From CALMFQ01 sp964495595 (GTDB lineage Bacteria > Pseudomonadota > Gammaproteobacteria > Burkholderiales > SCOH01), in contig CAZBWH010000071.1 of assembly GCA_964495595.1 (NCBI GenBank), positions 1-16,623 of the forward strand: 16,623 nucleotides of DNA, given 5' to 3'. The translations under genes and the position numbers were made by a program. Below, piece by piece: positions 1 through 7,895 of the stretch (within the stretch, counting starts at the first letter, position 1; the number at the start of each line of letters is the position of its first letter). The notes under the pieces are model-generated. The model was not told where the DNA came from, ran no database searches, and saw only the letters and a list, made by a program, of their open reading frames with translations.

Positions 1-115
1 GGAGTTGTTGAAATTTTTATAGAATACGCGAATGGCGCGTATAACATCTGGCCATTTGCTGAACATTTACCAACAAAAAAAACAATAAAAAAAAACCATA
101 TCTATTACCAACGGG
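1..115. other. AT-rich DNA upstream of truncated lapB
   Basis: By hand count 39 of 115 bases are G or C, clearly below the neighbouring genes, and the stretch contains runs of A around 76-95. In the lapB frame it has stops at 20-22 and 86-88, so it cannot encode the missing N-terminal half of LapB. Another + frame stays open from base 1 to a TGA at 145-147, giving 48 codons that I do not recognise; it may be the tail of a foreign gene or a chance open frame in AT-rich DNA. I see no clear inverted repeat, transposase motif or promoter. It may be the edge of an inserted element or a rearrangement junction; that is inference. Confidence 0.45.
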
Positions 116-781
116 ATGGCAAACGCAGATTATTCTTTCCAGCATGAGGTTGCGCAGTTTTATTGCGAGCTAGCCCAGAAAGAAGCTGCCAACTCCCAGC
201 CCCAGGCCGCTCGATCCCTGCTTGATCAAGCTTTGGCAACACATCGCAAGTGTACCCGCGCCAATATTTTGCTGGGTGATATTGAAATGTCCAGCGGCAA
301 CGCTGAGACAGCTATCGCGGTTTGGCAACGGATTGAATCCCAGGACGCACGCTACCTTTCTCTGGTTGGCAACAAGTTGATCGAGGCATTCCGGTCACTT
401 GGCAAGCTTAACGAGGGTGTTCTGCTATTGAGAAGCTATCAGGTGAACTATCCGGATCTCGATCTGCTGGAAGTCATCCATCAGAGTCTGGTTGAAACCG
501 ATGGCCCGGAGGTTGCTAGGGAATATGTTTATACCGGGCTGCGGGGAAATACCGGACTACTGGGATTGAACACCTTGCTGCAGGCAGAGGCATTGTTGAC
601 GCCTCCAGAACGGCAAAAAGACATTGAGGTGATCCGCTCGCTCGTACAGGAAAACACCCGAAAGCTGGCGATGTATCAGTGCTCGGCATGTGGATTCCGG
701 GCTCGCCAGTATTACTGGCAGTGCCCGGGTTGTGCCGGTTGGGAAACCTATCCACCAAAGCTGGGTGCGCAGGCTGGCTGA
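116..781 (+). CDS. lapB: LapB (YciM) C-terminal half, 5'-truncated
   Basis: LapB is an inner-membrane TPR protein that controls LPS synthesis by steering LpxC degradation by FtsH. These 221 residues match only the second half of the family, which is usually about 390 residues. TPR-like helices with the family's AQFYCELA segment lie near residues 13-20, and the C-terminal rubredoxin-type zinc ribbon has Cys189, Cys192, Cys203 and Cys206. The N-terminal membrane anchor and first TPRs are missing, and in-frame stops at 20-22 and 86-88 rule out an upstream extension. The ATG at 116 has no convincing ribosome binding site, so it may only be the first ATG after a break. pyrF follows after 26 bp, the normal order. 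Probably a gene remnant; if translated, the product would be soluble and unanchored. Family assignment is firm; functional status is not. Confidence 0.85.
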   Translation: MANADYSFQHEVAQFYCELAQKEAANSQPQAARSLLDQALATHRKCTRANILLGDIEMSSGNAETAIAVWQRIESQDARYLSLVGNKLIEAFRSLGKLNEGVLLLRSYQVNYPDLDLLEVIHQSLVETDGPEVAREYVYTGLRGNTGLLGLNTLLQAEALLTPPERQKDIEVIRSLVQENTRKLAMYQCSACGFRARQYYWQCPGCAGWETYPPKLGAQAG

Positions 782-807
782 TTTCGGACTAACGTGATTG
801 AAAGATA

Positions 808-1515
808 ATGAGTAACGTGCAGCATAAAATTCTGGTTGCGCTTGATTTTGCCGACGACCGGTCAGTGATGTCGTTTGTTGATCGGGTGACGCCGCAATTG
901 TGCAGGCTAAAAGTCGGTAAGGAGCTGTTTACCGCGCATGGCCCGGCTCTGGTTGAGCGGTTGGCAAATCGCGGGTTTGATGTTTTTCTGGATCTCAAAT
1001 TTCACGACATCCCGAATACAGTGGCCGGCGCAGTCAGGGCTGCGGCAAGTCTTGGCGTATGGATGGTCAACGTTCATGCTCTGGGTGGCCGGAAAATGCT
1101 TTTGGCTGCACGCGAAGCGCTGACTGGCCTGACTGATCCTCCTTTGCTCACGGCAGTGACGGTTCTGACCAGCATGGATCAACTACAACTTACTGAAATC
1201 GGGTTCGAGATGGCGCCGCAGCAACTGGTCCAGCGGTTGGCCGGACTGGCTGCGGAATGCGGCTTGGATGGCGTGGTTTGCTCCGCGTTGGAAGCCAGCA
1301 TGTTGAGAAGCCTCTTGGGCGAGGCTTTTCAGTTGGTGACCCCGGGCATCCGCCCGGCCAATGCGCAAACCGATGATCAATCCCGCATCATGACCCCGTC
1401 TGCAGCTATCCGTGCCGGCGCAAATCATCTGGTCATCGGCCGCCCGATCACCCGCAGTGTTGACCCGGTGCAGGCGCTGCTTTTGATCAACCAGGAAATC
1501 ACTGCTGGTTACTGA
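808..1515 (+). CDS. pyrF: Orotidine 5'-phosphate decarboxylase
   Basis: PyrF decarboxylates OMP to UMP, the last step of de novo pyrimidine nucleotide synthesis, in the cytoplasm. The 235-residue product is a full-length TIM-barrel enzyme of the common bacterial type. Visible hallmarks are ALD near residues 11-13, Lys35, the catalytic block DLKFHDIPNT at 62-71 with the Asp-Lys-Asp set at 62, 64 and 67, and the phosphate-binding VTPGIRP and IGRPIT segments toward the C-terminus. The ATG at 808 follows lapB by 26 bp and is preceded by a weak purine-rich stretch (GAAAG). hldA starts 23 bp downstream, so the genes are probably cotranscribed. Nothing is missing from the enzyme. Confidence 0.97.
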   Translation: MSNVQHKILVALDFADDRSVMSFVDRVTPQLCRLKVGKELFTAHGPALVERLANRGFDVFLDLKFHDIPNTVAGAVRAAASLGVWMVNVHALGGRKMLLAAREALTGLTDPPLLTAVTVLTSMDQLQLTEIGFEMAPQQLVQRLAGLAAECGLDGVVCSALEASMLRSLLGEAFQLVTPGIRPANAQTDDQSRIMTPSAAIRAGANHLVIGRPITRSVDPVQALLLINQEITAGY

Positions 1516-1538
1516 CCATTCCCGGGAGCTTTTCAATC

Positions 1539-2489
1539 ATGTCGAGTCATAACGATTGCTCTGCATTGCAGCAGGCTATTTCACGTGCGCGGGTTCTGGT
1601 GGTGGGCGATGTCATGCTGGATCGCTACTGGTTTGGCGATGTCAGCCGAATTTCTCCTGAAGCTCCAGTGCCTGTTGCACTGGTTTCCCGTGTTGAGGAG
1701 CGTGCGGGTGGTGCGGCCAACGTGGCACGGAATGCGGCTTCACTCGGGTGTGGGGTGACCTTGTTGTCTGTCATTGGCAATGACGAAGGGGGGCGGGCAC
1801 TTGAAAGGCTGATGCTTGAATCCGGCGTCAAATCCGAATTGCTACGCGACCCTACCATTTCTACCATTATCAAACTACGGGTGATTGCGAAACAGCAGCA
1901 GTTGTTGCGTATTGATTTCGAGGCACCTCCCAGCCATGAGATCCTGGCGGCTAAACTGGACGATTACCGGGCTGCACTGCCGAGCCATGACCTGATCATC
2001 CTGTCCGACTATGGCAAAGGAGGATTGGCTCATGTGCAACAAATGATCGAGTGGGCCAGGTTAGCCGGTAAACCCGTGCTGGTAGATCCCAAGGGAGAAA
2101 ACTATTCCCGATATCAGGGGGCTACCCTGTTGACCCCCAATCGATATGAATTCCGGCAGGTGGCAGGTAGCTGGGGAAGCGAATCGGAGCTTGCTGAAAA
2201 GGCGCAAAGACTACGCCGGGATTTGTCTTTGCAGGCGCTACTGATCACCCGTAGTGAAGAGGGGATGAGCTTGTATCGCGACGGACCAGCATTTCATCAG
2301 GCTACCCTGGCGCGAGAAGTATTTGATGTGTCCGGAGCAGGAGATACCGTCATTGCTACCCTCGGTGTAATGCTTGCCTCCGGGGTGGATATGAGTGAAG
2401 CGGTTTCCTGGTCGAACAAGGCTGCCGGAATAGTCGTCGGAAAACTGGGTACGGCAGTAGTCCACCCTGAAGAGCTTTTTGCCAATTAA
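1539..2489 (+). CDS. hldA: D-glycero-beta-D-manno-heptose-7-phosphate kinase (single-domain RfaE1/HldA)
   Basis: This PfkB-family sugar kinase phosphorylates heptose 7-phosphate at O-1 in the ADP-heptose pathway for LPS inner core. Its 316 residues correspond to the N-terminal kinase domain of bifunctional E. coli HldE only; the cytidylyltransferase-like C-terminal domain, which adds AMP, is not fused. Motifs seen are GDVMLDRYWFGDV near 23-35, GGAANVARN near 58-65, NxxE (NRYE) near 201-204, and the catalytic DVSGAGDT at 263-270 with Asp269 as the expected base. A GGGAG-type ribosome binding site lies about 10 bp before the ATG. It sits between pyrF and hldD. The separate nucleotidyltransferase (HldC type) must be elsewhere in the genome. 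The split form is known in several bacteria. Confidence 0.95.
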   Translation: MSSHNDCSALQQAISRARVLVVGDVMLDRYWFGDVSRISPEAPVPVALVSRVEERAGGAANVARNAASLGCGVTLLSVIGNDEGGRALERLMLESGVKSELLRDPTISTIIKLRVIAKQQQLLRIDFEAPPSHEILAAKLDDYRAALPSHDLIILSDYGKGGLAHVQQMIEWARLAGKPVLVDPKGENYSRYQGATLLTPNRYEFRQVAGSWGSESELAEKAQRLRRDLSLQALLITRSEEGMSLYRDGPAFHQATLAREVFDVSGAGDTVIATLGVMLASGVDMSEAVSWSNKAAGIVVGKLGTAVVHPEELFAN

Positions 2490-2515
2490 TTCGTACCAAC
2501 CTTGGAAAGACAGAA

Positions 2516-3526
2516 ATGACCATTATTGTTACCGGGGCAGCTGGATTCATTGGCTCCAATCTGGTCAAGGCATTGAACCTGCGCGGCCAGACCGACATCA
2601 TTGCGGTGGATAACCTAAAAAAGGCTGACAAATTCCGTAACCTCGTCGATTGTGAAATAGCTGATTACCTGGATAAGGAAGACTTCATCGAGTTGTTTCT
2701 CGATGGCGCATTTGATGGTGAGGTCGAAGCAATACTCCATCAAGGAGCCTGCTCGGACACAATGGAGTCTGACGGCCATTACATGATGGAAAACAACTAT
2801 CGCTATACGCTTAGCTTGTTCGAGTACTGCCAGACCGAGGAGATTCCTTTTCTTTATGCGTCCAGTGCAGCGGTTTATGGGGGAGGGAGCGTATTCAGGG
2901 AGTCGCGCGAATTTGAGGCGCCACTGAACGTATATGGCTATTCAAAATTCCTGTTCGACCAGGTGGTACGCCGCCGATGGACCGACTTGAGTGGCCAGGT
3001 GGTTGGCTTTCGCTACTTCAATGTCTATGGCCCGCGGGAACAACATAAAGGGCGTATGGCCTCAGTCGCATACCATCATTTCAATCAATATCAGTCTGAT
3101 GGACGGGTCCGGTTGTTTGAGGGCTACGCAGGCTATGCGAACGGGGAACAGCGACGAGATTTTGTCTCTGTTGAAGACGTCGTAAAGGTTAACCTGCATT
3201 TTCTGGATAACCCCCACAAACGTGGGATCTTCAATCTCGGTTCTGGCCGGGCACAGAGTTTCAATGATGTAGCGGTTGCCACCGTCAACGCTTGCCGTGC
3301 AGCCGCTGGAGAGCTGCCTTTGTCGCTCTCAGAACTGGTCGTACAGGGCATTCTGGAATATATCGATTTCCCGGAAGCCCTGAAGGGCAAATACCAGAGC
3401 TTCACCCAAGCCGATATTGGCGCCCTGCGGGGAGCGGGTTACACCCCCGAGTTCCTGACGGTAGAGGAAGGTGTACGTCGTTACGTTCAGGAGTGGTTGC
3501 TGAAATCGGCGGCTGTTAAGCAGTGA
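2516..3526 (+). CDS. hldD: ADP-L-glycero-D-manno-heptose 6-epimerase
   Basis: HldD converts ADP-D-glycero-D-manno-heptose to the L-glycero form, the last step in making the heptose donor for the LPS inner core. It is an extended SDR protein of 336 residues, slightly longer than the E. coli enzyme. The Rossmann signature GAAGFIG lies at residues 7-13, the catalytic YGYSK at 140-144 (Tyr140, Lys144), and a lysine in QHKGRM at about 177 fits the second catalytic base described for the family. The ATG at 2516 has a good ribosome binding site (GGAAAG) about 7 bp upstream and follows hldA by 26 bp. It is probably the last gene of the lapB-pyrF-hldA-hldD unit, since 139 bp without a gene follow. Confidence 0.97.
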   Translation: MTIIVTGAAGFIGSNLVKALNLRGQTDIIAVDNLKKADKFRNLVDCEIADYLDKEDFIELFLDGAFDGEVEAILHQGACSDTMESDGHYMMENNYRYTLSLFEYCQTEEIPFLYASSAAVYGGGSVFRESREFEAPLNVYGYSKFLFDQVVRRRWTDLSGQVVGFRYFNVYGPREQHKGRMASVAYHHFNQYQSDGRVRLFEGYAGYANGEQRRDFVSVEDVVKVNLHFLDNPHKRGIFNLGSGRAQSFNDVAVATVNACRAAAGELPLSLSELVVQGILEYIDFPEALKGKYQSFTQADIGALRGAGYTPEFLTVEEGVRRYVQEWLLKSAAVKQ

Positions 3527-3597
3527 CCATGATCGTTCTCCAAAGACCGGCATAGCAAGATGCTGTTTGCCTGCCAAACGGAAACATGCGGTTGGTG

Positions 3598-3626
3598 TTG
3601 AATCCGGGATGCCGGGCTTCTACGAT
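3598..3626 (+). promoter_or_regulatory. Possible sigma-70 promoter before the small exported protein
   Basis: TTGAAT at 3598-3603 and TACGAT at 3621-3626 are separated by exactly 17 bp; each matches the sigma-70 consensus at 4 of 6 positions. It lies in the 139-bp gap after hldD, about 40 bp before the ATG at 3666. It is a weak match seen by eye only. Confidence 0.3.
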
Positions 3627-3665
3627 ACAACATGTCAAGTGATTTACTTTCCGGAGAAGCTGACA

Positions 3666-4013
3666 ATGCATAAAAAGGTATCAGCCATGATCTTGGCGGG
3701 ATTGCTGGCTTCCAGCCCCGCAATGGCCAAGGAGTTCTTGGGTCTGTTTACAACAGAGGCGGTGCCGGGCGCAAAGTGCAAGATCGTGGATGCGACGCCA
3801 AAGTATCGCCAGGGCAGCTATCTGGGTAGCCGTAGCGATGCATTTCACAAAGTGAGTGAGAGTCTTGAATTGTTTACTGCCGAAGTCAGGCAGGATGGTT
3901 TTGATGCGGTGATCGGATTCCGTCCGGGGGTAACCGGTTCTATTGCCGACGATGGCAATGCCTTGTTCACTTGGGTGTATGCCGGCGTTGCCGTCAAATG
4001 CCAAAGCAAGTGA
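3666..4013 (+). CDS. Small exported protein of unknown function
   Basis: The ATG at 3666 was preferred over starts further upstream because it follows a GGAGAAG ribosome binding site and begins a clean signal peptide: charged HKK, a hydrophobic core, and probable SPase I cleavage after ASSPAMA at residue 21. The mature protein would be about 94 residues with two cysteines, Cys38 and Cys112, which could form a periplasmic disulfide. The segment with DAFHKVSESLELF followed by DGFDAVIGFR and a final AGVAVKC resembles in pattern the YbjQ/UPF0145 fold (helix, then GADAVVG strand, then GTAVK strand), but this is a weak visual resemblance and YbjQ proteins normally lack a signal peptide. The family is not firmly recognised. 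It probably precedes the solute-binding gene in the same transcript (39-bp gap). Confidence 0.75.
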   Translation: MHKKVSAMILAGLLASSPAMAKEFLGLFTTEAVPGAKCKIVDATPKYRQGSYLGSRSDAFHKVSESLELFTAEVRQDGFDAVIGFRPGVTGSIADDGNALFTWVYAGVAVKCQSK

Positions 4014-4052
4014 CCGGGTGTTGCGTTGCGTCTTTTTCCTGGTGTTAGTCAC

Positions 4053-4841
4053 ATGAATGGGGCACGGCCAAGGCGGGCCATGGGCGTGCTGGTCTTTTTG
4101 GCAGCGTGTTCCCTGTCTGACGCGAACGCCCGCGATATCGAGCTTGCGACCGCTACTTTCCCTCCTTTCCGGCAAGTAGTGGGTGGTGCGCTCAGTGGTG
4201 CAGATTACGATATCGTGACCGAGGTACTGAACCGGATGGGGTATCAGTACACCGTCAAATTGTTCCCCTTTCAGAGAGCGTTGAAGCTGGCGGAGTCTGC
4301 ACAGGGCCCGGTTGGCTTTTTCGCCCTGACCAGGAACGCGGATCGTGAATCACGCTTTCTGTTTTCCAGTCCGATTAGCACAGTTCGTGATGTTTTTTTC
4401 AAGCGATCCCCAGAGCGCATTACATGGACAAGTTACGCCGACCTCAGCGCTTATGTGGTTGGAATCAGCGAGGGGTACAACTATGCCCCGGAGTTCATGC
4501 GGGCGATTCAGGAGCGGCGATTCAAAACCATGGCGGCAGCCGGCGACTCTCCCGAGCTTGAGCAATTGCGGCGGCTTAGCCGGGGAGTGGTCGATGTTGC
4601 CATTTGCGAGATCAGCGTATGTTCGGCCCTGATTGCGCGTAATAAGGTGGAACTCGGGCAGATTGATTTCATCGACAAGCCCGTGGGTCCGATCCGGACC
4701 TTCCATCTCGCTGTTTCCCGTAAATGGCCGTCTGCTGAATCATTTATCAAGGCGTTCGATCGTGAGCTGGCGAGATTCGCGGCAGAGGGAAAACGAAAAG
4801 ACATCCTGCATCGTTATGGTATTGAGTCAACCCTGGACTGA
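4053..4841 (+). CDS. Family-3 solute-binding protein (periplasmic or lipoprotein)
   Basis: The 262-residue product resembles the SBP_bac_3 amino-acid-binding family: an early strand with TATFPPFR, the GADYDIVTEVLNRMGY helix, the PFQRAL segment, a domain-crossing YVVGISEGY strand and the DVAICE segment. Starting at the ATG 4053 gives an n-region with Arg5, Arg7 and Arg8 and a hydrophobic core. Two processing routes are possible: a lipobox LAAC ending at Cys19, or SPase I cleavage after DANA at residue 26. A second in-frame ATG at 4080 has a better ribosome binding site (AAGG) but loses the positive n-region; a TTG at 4026 is less likely. No permease or ATPase gene is nearby, so it may feed a distant transporter or act as a sensor. 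The ligand cannot be told from the sequence. Confidence 0.8.
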   Translation: MNGARPRRAMGVLVFLAACSLSDANARDIELATATFPPFRQVVGGALSGADYDIVTEVLNRMGYQYTVKLFPFQRALKLAESAQGPVGFFALTRNADRESRFLFSSPISTVRDVFFKRSPERITWTSYADLSAYVVGISEGYNYAPEFMRAIQERRFKTMAAAGDSPELEQLRRLSRGVVDVAICEISVCSALIARNKVELGQIDFIDKPVGPIRTFHLAVSRKWPSAESFIKAFDRELARFAAEGKRKDILHRYGIESTLD

Positions 4842-4912
4842 GCAGGTGCTTGTTCGCTGCCGCTTTCTTCCTTAGCCATAGCCAGCCACAGGCAGGCAGT
4901 CCTCTGATGCGG

Positions 4913-4929
4913 CGCTGCCCGAGGTAGCG
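4913..4929. terminator. Weak hairpin between convergent genes
   Basis: A 7-bp stem (CGCTGCC paired with GGTAGCG, one G-T pair) with a 3-base loop sits in the 103-bp gap between the convergent solute-binding gene and the end of the arn operon. No T-run follows on either strand, so it is not a classical intrinsic terminator; it may mark the 3' ends of both units. Apart from this I see nothing else in 4842-4944. Confidence 0.3.
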
Positions 4930-4944
4930 ACAGGGTTATGCGGA

Positions 4945-5988
4945 TCAATTAATCAGGTTACGCGCTTCGGCAACCTGGGTGCGATAAGAGTCAAAAATAT
5001 ACCGTAACGCCTCTTTCATGCTGAATTGGGGCTTCCAGTCCAGGTCTGTCATGGTGTTGTCGATTTTGGGGACCCGGTTCTGCACGTCCTGATATCCTTT
5101 GCCATAGTATTCATCCGAGCTGACTTCGATCAGATTGACCTTCAGTGCATTGTCGCGATATTCAGGATAGGTCAGAGCCAGTTCCAGCATCATTTCTGCA
5201 AGTTCGCGGACTGAATAGTTGTTGTGTGGATTGCCAATATTGTAAATATTACCGCTGGCACGCCCGTCTTTGTTTTCAATGATTTTCATCAGCGCGTTGA
5301 TGCCGTCATTTATGTAAGTGAACGCACGTTTCTGTTCTCCTCCATCAACCAGTTTGATGTCTTCGCCACGGACAATATGGCCGAGGAATTGGGTAATGAC
5401 CCGGCTAGAGCCTTCTTTAGGAGTGTGAATGCTGTCCAGTCCGGCACCAATCCAGTTGAACGGGCGGAACAAGGTGTAATCAAGATCTTCCTGCATGGCA
5501 TAAGCGTGGATGACGCGATCCATCAATTGCTTGGCACAGGCATAAATCCAGCGCGGTTTGTTGATCGGGCCGTAAATCAGTTCGGATGCTGCGGGGTCGA
5601 ATTCACTGTCCCGGCACATGCCATACACTTCGGATGTCGACGGGAAAAGTACCCGCTTCTTGTATTTGACGCACTGGCGAATGATCGGCAGATTGGCTTC
5701 GAAATCGAGCTCGAATACCCGCAAAGGTTGCTGGACATACGTGGCTGGCGTGGCGATGGCTACCAGGGGCAATACGACATCACATTTCTTGACATGATAT
5801 TCGATCCATTCCTTATTGATGGTAATGTCACCTTCAAAGAAATGAAATCGCGGGTTGGTCAGCAGATTGCTGACTTTGTCGGAGAACATATCCATCCCGT
5901 ATACCTCCCAGTCGGTGGTATCGATGATGCGCTTCGACAGGTGATGGCCGATAAAGCCATTCACGCCAAGAATCAGGACTTTCTTCAT
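4945..5988 (-). CDS. arnA: UDP-glucuronate oxidative decarboxylase (ArnA C-terminal domain as a separate protein)
   Basis: In the aminoarabinose pathway this SDR enzyme oxidises and decarboxylates UDP-glucuronate to UDP-4-keto-pentose. The 347 residues match the C-terminal half of bifunctional E. coli ArnA closely: the Rossmann motif GVNGFIG near residues 8-14, HVKKCDVVLPLVAIATP, STSEVYGMC with the catalytic Ser-Glu pair, YACAK as the YxxxK motif, FRPFNW, DGGEQKRAFT and YYGKGYQDV. The ATG at 5988 was chosen because protein similarity begins there and AGGG lies about 10 bp upstream; the same frame stays open to 6537, but that part only shadows the formyltransferase gene. The formyltransferase ends 31 bp upstream in another frame. 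It is the last gene of the operon. Some annotations call such genes bifunctional ArnA, which would be wrong here. Confidence 0.93.
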   Translation of the reverse strand: MKKVLILGVNGFIGHHLSKRIIDTTDWEVYGMDMFSDKVSNLLTNPRFHFFEGDITINKEWIEYHVKKCDVVLPLVAIATPATYVQQPLRVFELDFEANLPIIRQCVKYKKRVLFPSTSEVYGMCRDSEFDPAASELIYGPINKPRWIYACAKQLMDRVIHAYAMQEDLDYTLFRPFNWIGAGLDSIHTPKEGSSRVITQFLGHIVRGEDIKLVDGGEQKRAFTYINDGINALMKIIENKDGRASGNIYNIGNPHNNYSVRELAEMMLELALTYPEYRDNALKVNLIEVSSDEYYGKGYQDVQNRVPKIDNTMTDLDWKPQFSMKEALRYIFDSYRTQVAEARNLIN

Positions 5989-6019
5989 GTTTGGGTATCC
6001 CTGTGGGAAATAGATGTTG

Positions 6020-6946
6020 TTATAACGAAAATGGATAGGCGATGCCGCACCGCATAGCCAGTATTGCAGGAGTAACTGGCTCTCCATTGCAATCCATATC
6101 CAGTATTTCCAGATAGTTGCCGTCTCCTGCCTGCAGCAGCAGGCGGTTTTCGGCAATAAACAGCGTGGGGCGATCAAATACCGGCAGCTCTTTTGCTGAA
6201 ATACGGTAACTGCGTAATATCCTGACTCTGGCTCCGGCAATATCGGCGAATGCGCCCGGATAGGGAGGAGATACTGCGCGGACCAGATTGTGAATCTGCG
6301 CGGCAGTCTGCTGCCAGTGGATTCGGCCGTCTTCAGGTGTGCGGCCACCAAAATAGCCACCCTGGCCCAAGTCCTGCTGACGTAACGTAGCGTGCCCCGA
6401 CAGCAATGGCGGCAAGCAGCGGTCGAGCGTGATTTCTGCCGCAACGGTGACTTTGTCGAATACCTCCCTGGCCGTATCATCCGGCAGGATTGGCACTGCC
6501 TGTTGGTCGACAATGGCGCCATTGTCTGGTTTTTCATTCATGACATGTAAGGTTGCGCCGGTTCGCGTTTCACCGTGAATGATGGCCCAGTTCACCGGTA
6601 CACGCCCCCGGTAGGCTGGCAATAGCGAGCCATGCATGTTGAAAGCGCCCACCCTAGCCAGAGCCAGCACGGCAGGGCTCAGCATGTGCCGATAGTAGAA
6701 CGAGAACAGATAATCCGGCTGGCAGGCTGCAATCCGGGCAATGACGTCGCTGCTGTTTGGATCAGCGGGTGTGATAACCCGAATCCTGTGGCGTTGGGCC
6801 AGCTTGGCTACGCTGTCAAACCAGATGGTTTCCTGTGGGTTGTCATCGTGGGTCACGACCAGCGGCACGTCGACCCCGTGCGCCAGCAACACGGACAAGC
6901 AACGCACCCCCACATTGTGATAGGCAAACACCACTGCGCTAGCCAT
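6020..6946 (-). CDS. arnA: UDP-4-amino-4-deoxy-L-arabinose formyltransferase (ArnA N-terminal domain as a separate protein)
   Basis: This enzyme transfers a formyl group from 10-formyltetrahydrofolate to UDP-L-Ara4N before the sugar is loaded onto undecaprenyl phosphate. The 308 residues match the first half of E. coli ArnA in length and order. The catalytic set is intact: Asn103 and His105 in FNMHGSLLPAYRG, and Asp141 in the MNEKPDNGAI segment, one number off the E. coli Asn102, His104 and Asp140. The ATG at 6946 was chosen because the family begins there; the frame extends upstream to 7051 but those residues overlap arnC and look unrelated. The true start overlaps the arnC stop by 8 bp, indicating translational coupling. 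The decarboxylase half is a separate gene downstream. Confidence 0.92.
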   Translation of the reverse strand: MASAVVFAYHNVGVRCLSVLLAHGVDVPLVVTHDDNPQETIWFDSVAKLAQRHRIRVITPADPNSSDVIARIAACQPDYLFSFYYRHMLSPAVLALARVGAFNMHGSLLPAYRGRVPVNWAIIHGETRTGATLHVMNEKPDNGAIVDQQAVPILPDDTAREVFDKVTVAAEITLDRCLPPLLSGHATLRQQDLGQGGYFGGRTPEDGRIHWQQTAAQIHNLVRAVSPPYPGAFADIAGARVRILRSYRISAKELPVFDRPTLFIAENRLLLQAGDGNYLEILDMDCNGEPVTPAILAMRCGIAYPFSL

Positions 6947-7889
6947 TTGACCGCTCCGTTTGTTCCAGGACAGCGAGCACCATGTAACGAGGCCGGTTGC
7001 GGACTTCCTGATAAATCCGCCCGACGTATTCGCCGAGCAAGCCGATGCCAAACAGCGCGATGCCGATCAGGAGAAACGCAATGCCGAACAAGGTAAACAA
7101 GCCGCCTTCTTCCGGGCCGAGCAGCAGCCTGCGGGCGCCGAGATAAATCACCAGCACGCCTGATGCCAGTGAAATCAACATGCCCAGCATTGAGAACATC
7201 TGCAGCGGGACCAGCGAAAAGCCTGTCATCAGATCGAAATTCAGCCGGATCAGGCTGTAGAGCGAGTATTTTGATTCGCCAGCAGCCCGTTCTTCGTGGC
7301 CAACAATGATTTCCGTTGGCTTTTGGGCAAAGGTGTAGGCCAGTGCCGGGATGAAGGTGTTCATTTCACTGCATTGGTTGATGGCGTCAATGATGCGCCG
7401 ATGATAGGCCCGCATCATGCAGCCCTGGTCGGTCATTTTGATTCGCGTGATCCGTTCGCGCAGGCGATTCATCGAGCGGGACGCCGCATGTCGCCACCAC
7501 GAATCATTGCGCTGACGGCGAATCGATCCTACGTAATCGTAGCCTTCGTCCATCTTGGCCAGCAGGTTGGCGATGTCCTCGGGCGGATTTTGCAGATCTG
7601 CATCCAGGGTAACAATATATTGGCCCCGGCTGTAAGCGAAGCCAGCCAGGATTGCCTTGTGCTGGCCGAAGTTGCCGTTGAACAGCACCACCCTGGTGAC
7701 GTCAGGGCGCAATTCATACTGCTGGCGTAACAAGGCCGGGGAGCGATCTTTGCTGCCATCATTGATGAACAGGATCTCGTAGCTGCGCTTGAGCAGATCA
7801 AGCGCCGGGTAGAGCCGGTCAAACAACGCCTGCAGGCCGGCTTCTTCGTTGTAGACAGGAATGACAATGGAAATTTCAGGGGTTTGCAT
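6939..7889 (-). CDS. arnC: Undecaprenyl-phosphate 4-deoxy-4-formamido-L-arabinose transferase
   Basis: ArnC is an inner-membrane GT2 enzyme that moves L-Ara4-formyl-N from UDP to undecaprenyl phosphate on the cytoplasmic face. The 316 residues show the GT2 start SIVIPVYNEE near 7-16, FINDGSKDRS near 41-50, the metal-binding LDADLQNPPEDI near 95-106, and two C-terminal membrane segments at about 228-252 and 266-290, followed by the GRIYQEVRNRPRY tail typical of polyisoprenyl-phosphate glycosyltransferases. Length is close to E. coli ArnC (322). It starts 6 bp after arnB and its stop overlaps the formyltransferase start. By domain alone it could be another polyprenyl-phosphate sugar transferase; position between arnB and arnA makes ArnC the best call. 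Confidence 0.92.
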   Translation of the reverse strand: MQTPEISIVIPVYNEEAGLQALFDRLYPALDLLKRSYEILFINDGSKDRSPALLRQQYELRPDVTRVVLFNGNFGQHKAILAGFAYSRGQYIVTLDADLQNPPEDIANLLAKMDEGYDYVGSIRRQRNDSWWRHAASRSMNRLRERITRIKMTDQGCMMRAYHRRIIDAINQCSEMNTFIPALAYTFAQKPTEIIVGHEERAAGESKYSLYSLIRLNFDLMTGFSLVPLQMFSMLGMLISLASGVLVIYLGARRLLLGPEEGGLFTLFGIAFLLIGIALFGIGLLGEYVGRIYQEVRNRPRYMVLAVLEQTERSNG

Positions 7890-7895
7890 GGCGTA

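Noticed and set aside
1..147. Open frame of 48 codons read as the tail of a foreign gene
   Set aside because: No family motif is recognisable, and open frames are common in short stretches of this kind; kept only as a note on the lapB break.
5224..6057. Long + strand open frame of 277 codons opposite the ArnA decarboxylase
   Set aside because: It is antisense to a gene with strong family motifs on the other strand, has no ribosome binding site and encodes no recognisable domain; it is a codon-bias shadow.
5989..6537. Upstream extension of the decarboxylase frame, possibly a fused ArnA broken by a frameshift
   Set aside because: The frame stays open but the sequence does not resemble any ArnA part. 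The formyltransferase in the other frame is full length with its own stop, and the decarboxylase has its own ATG and ribosome binding site, so this is a split gene pair.
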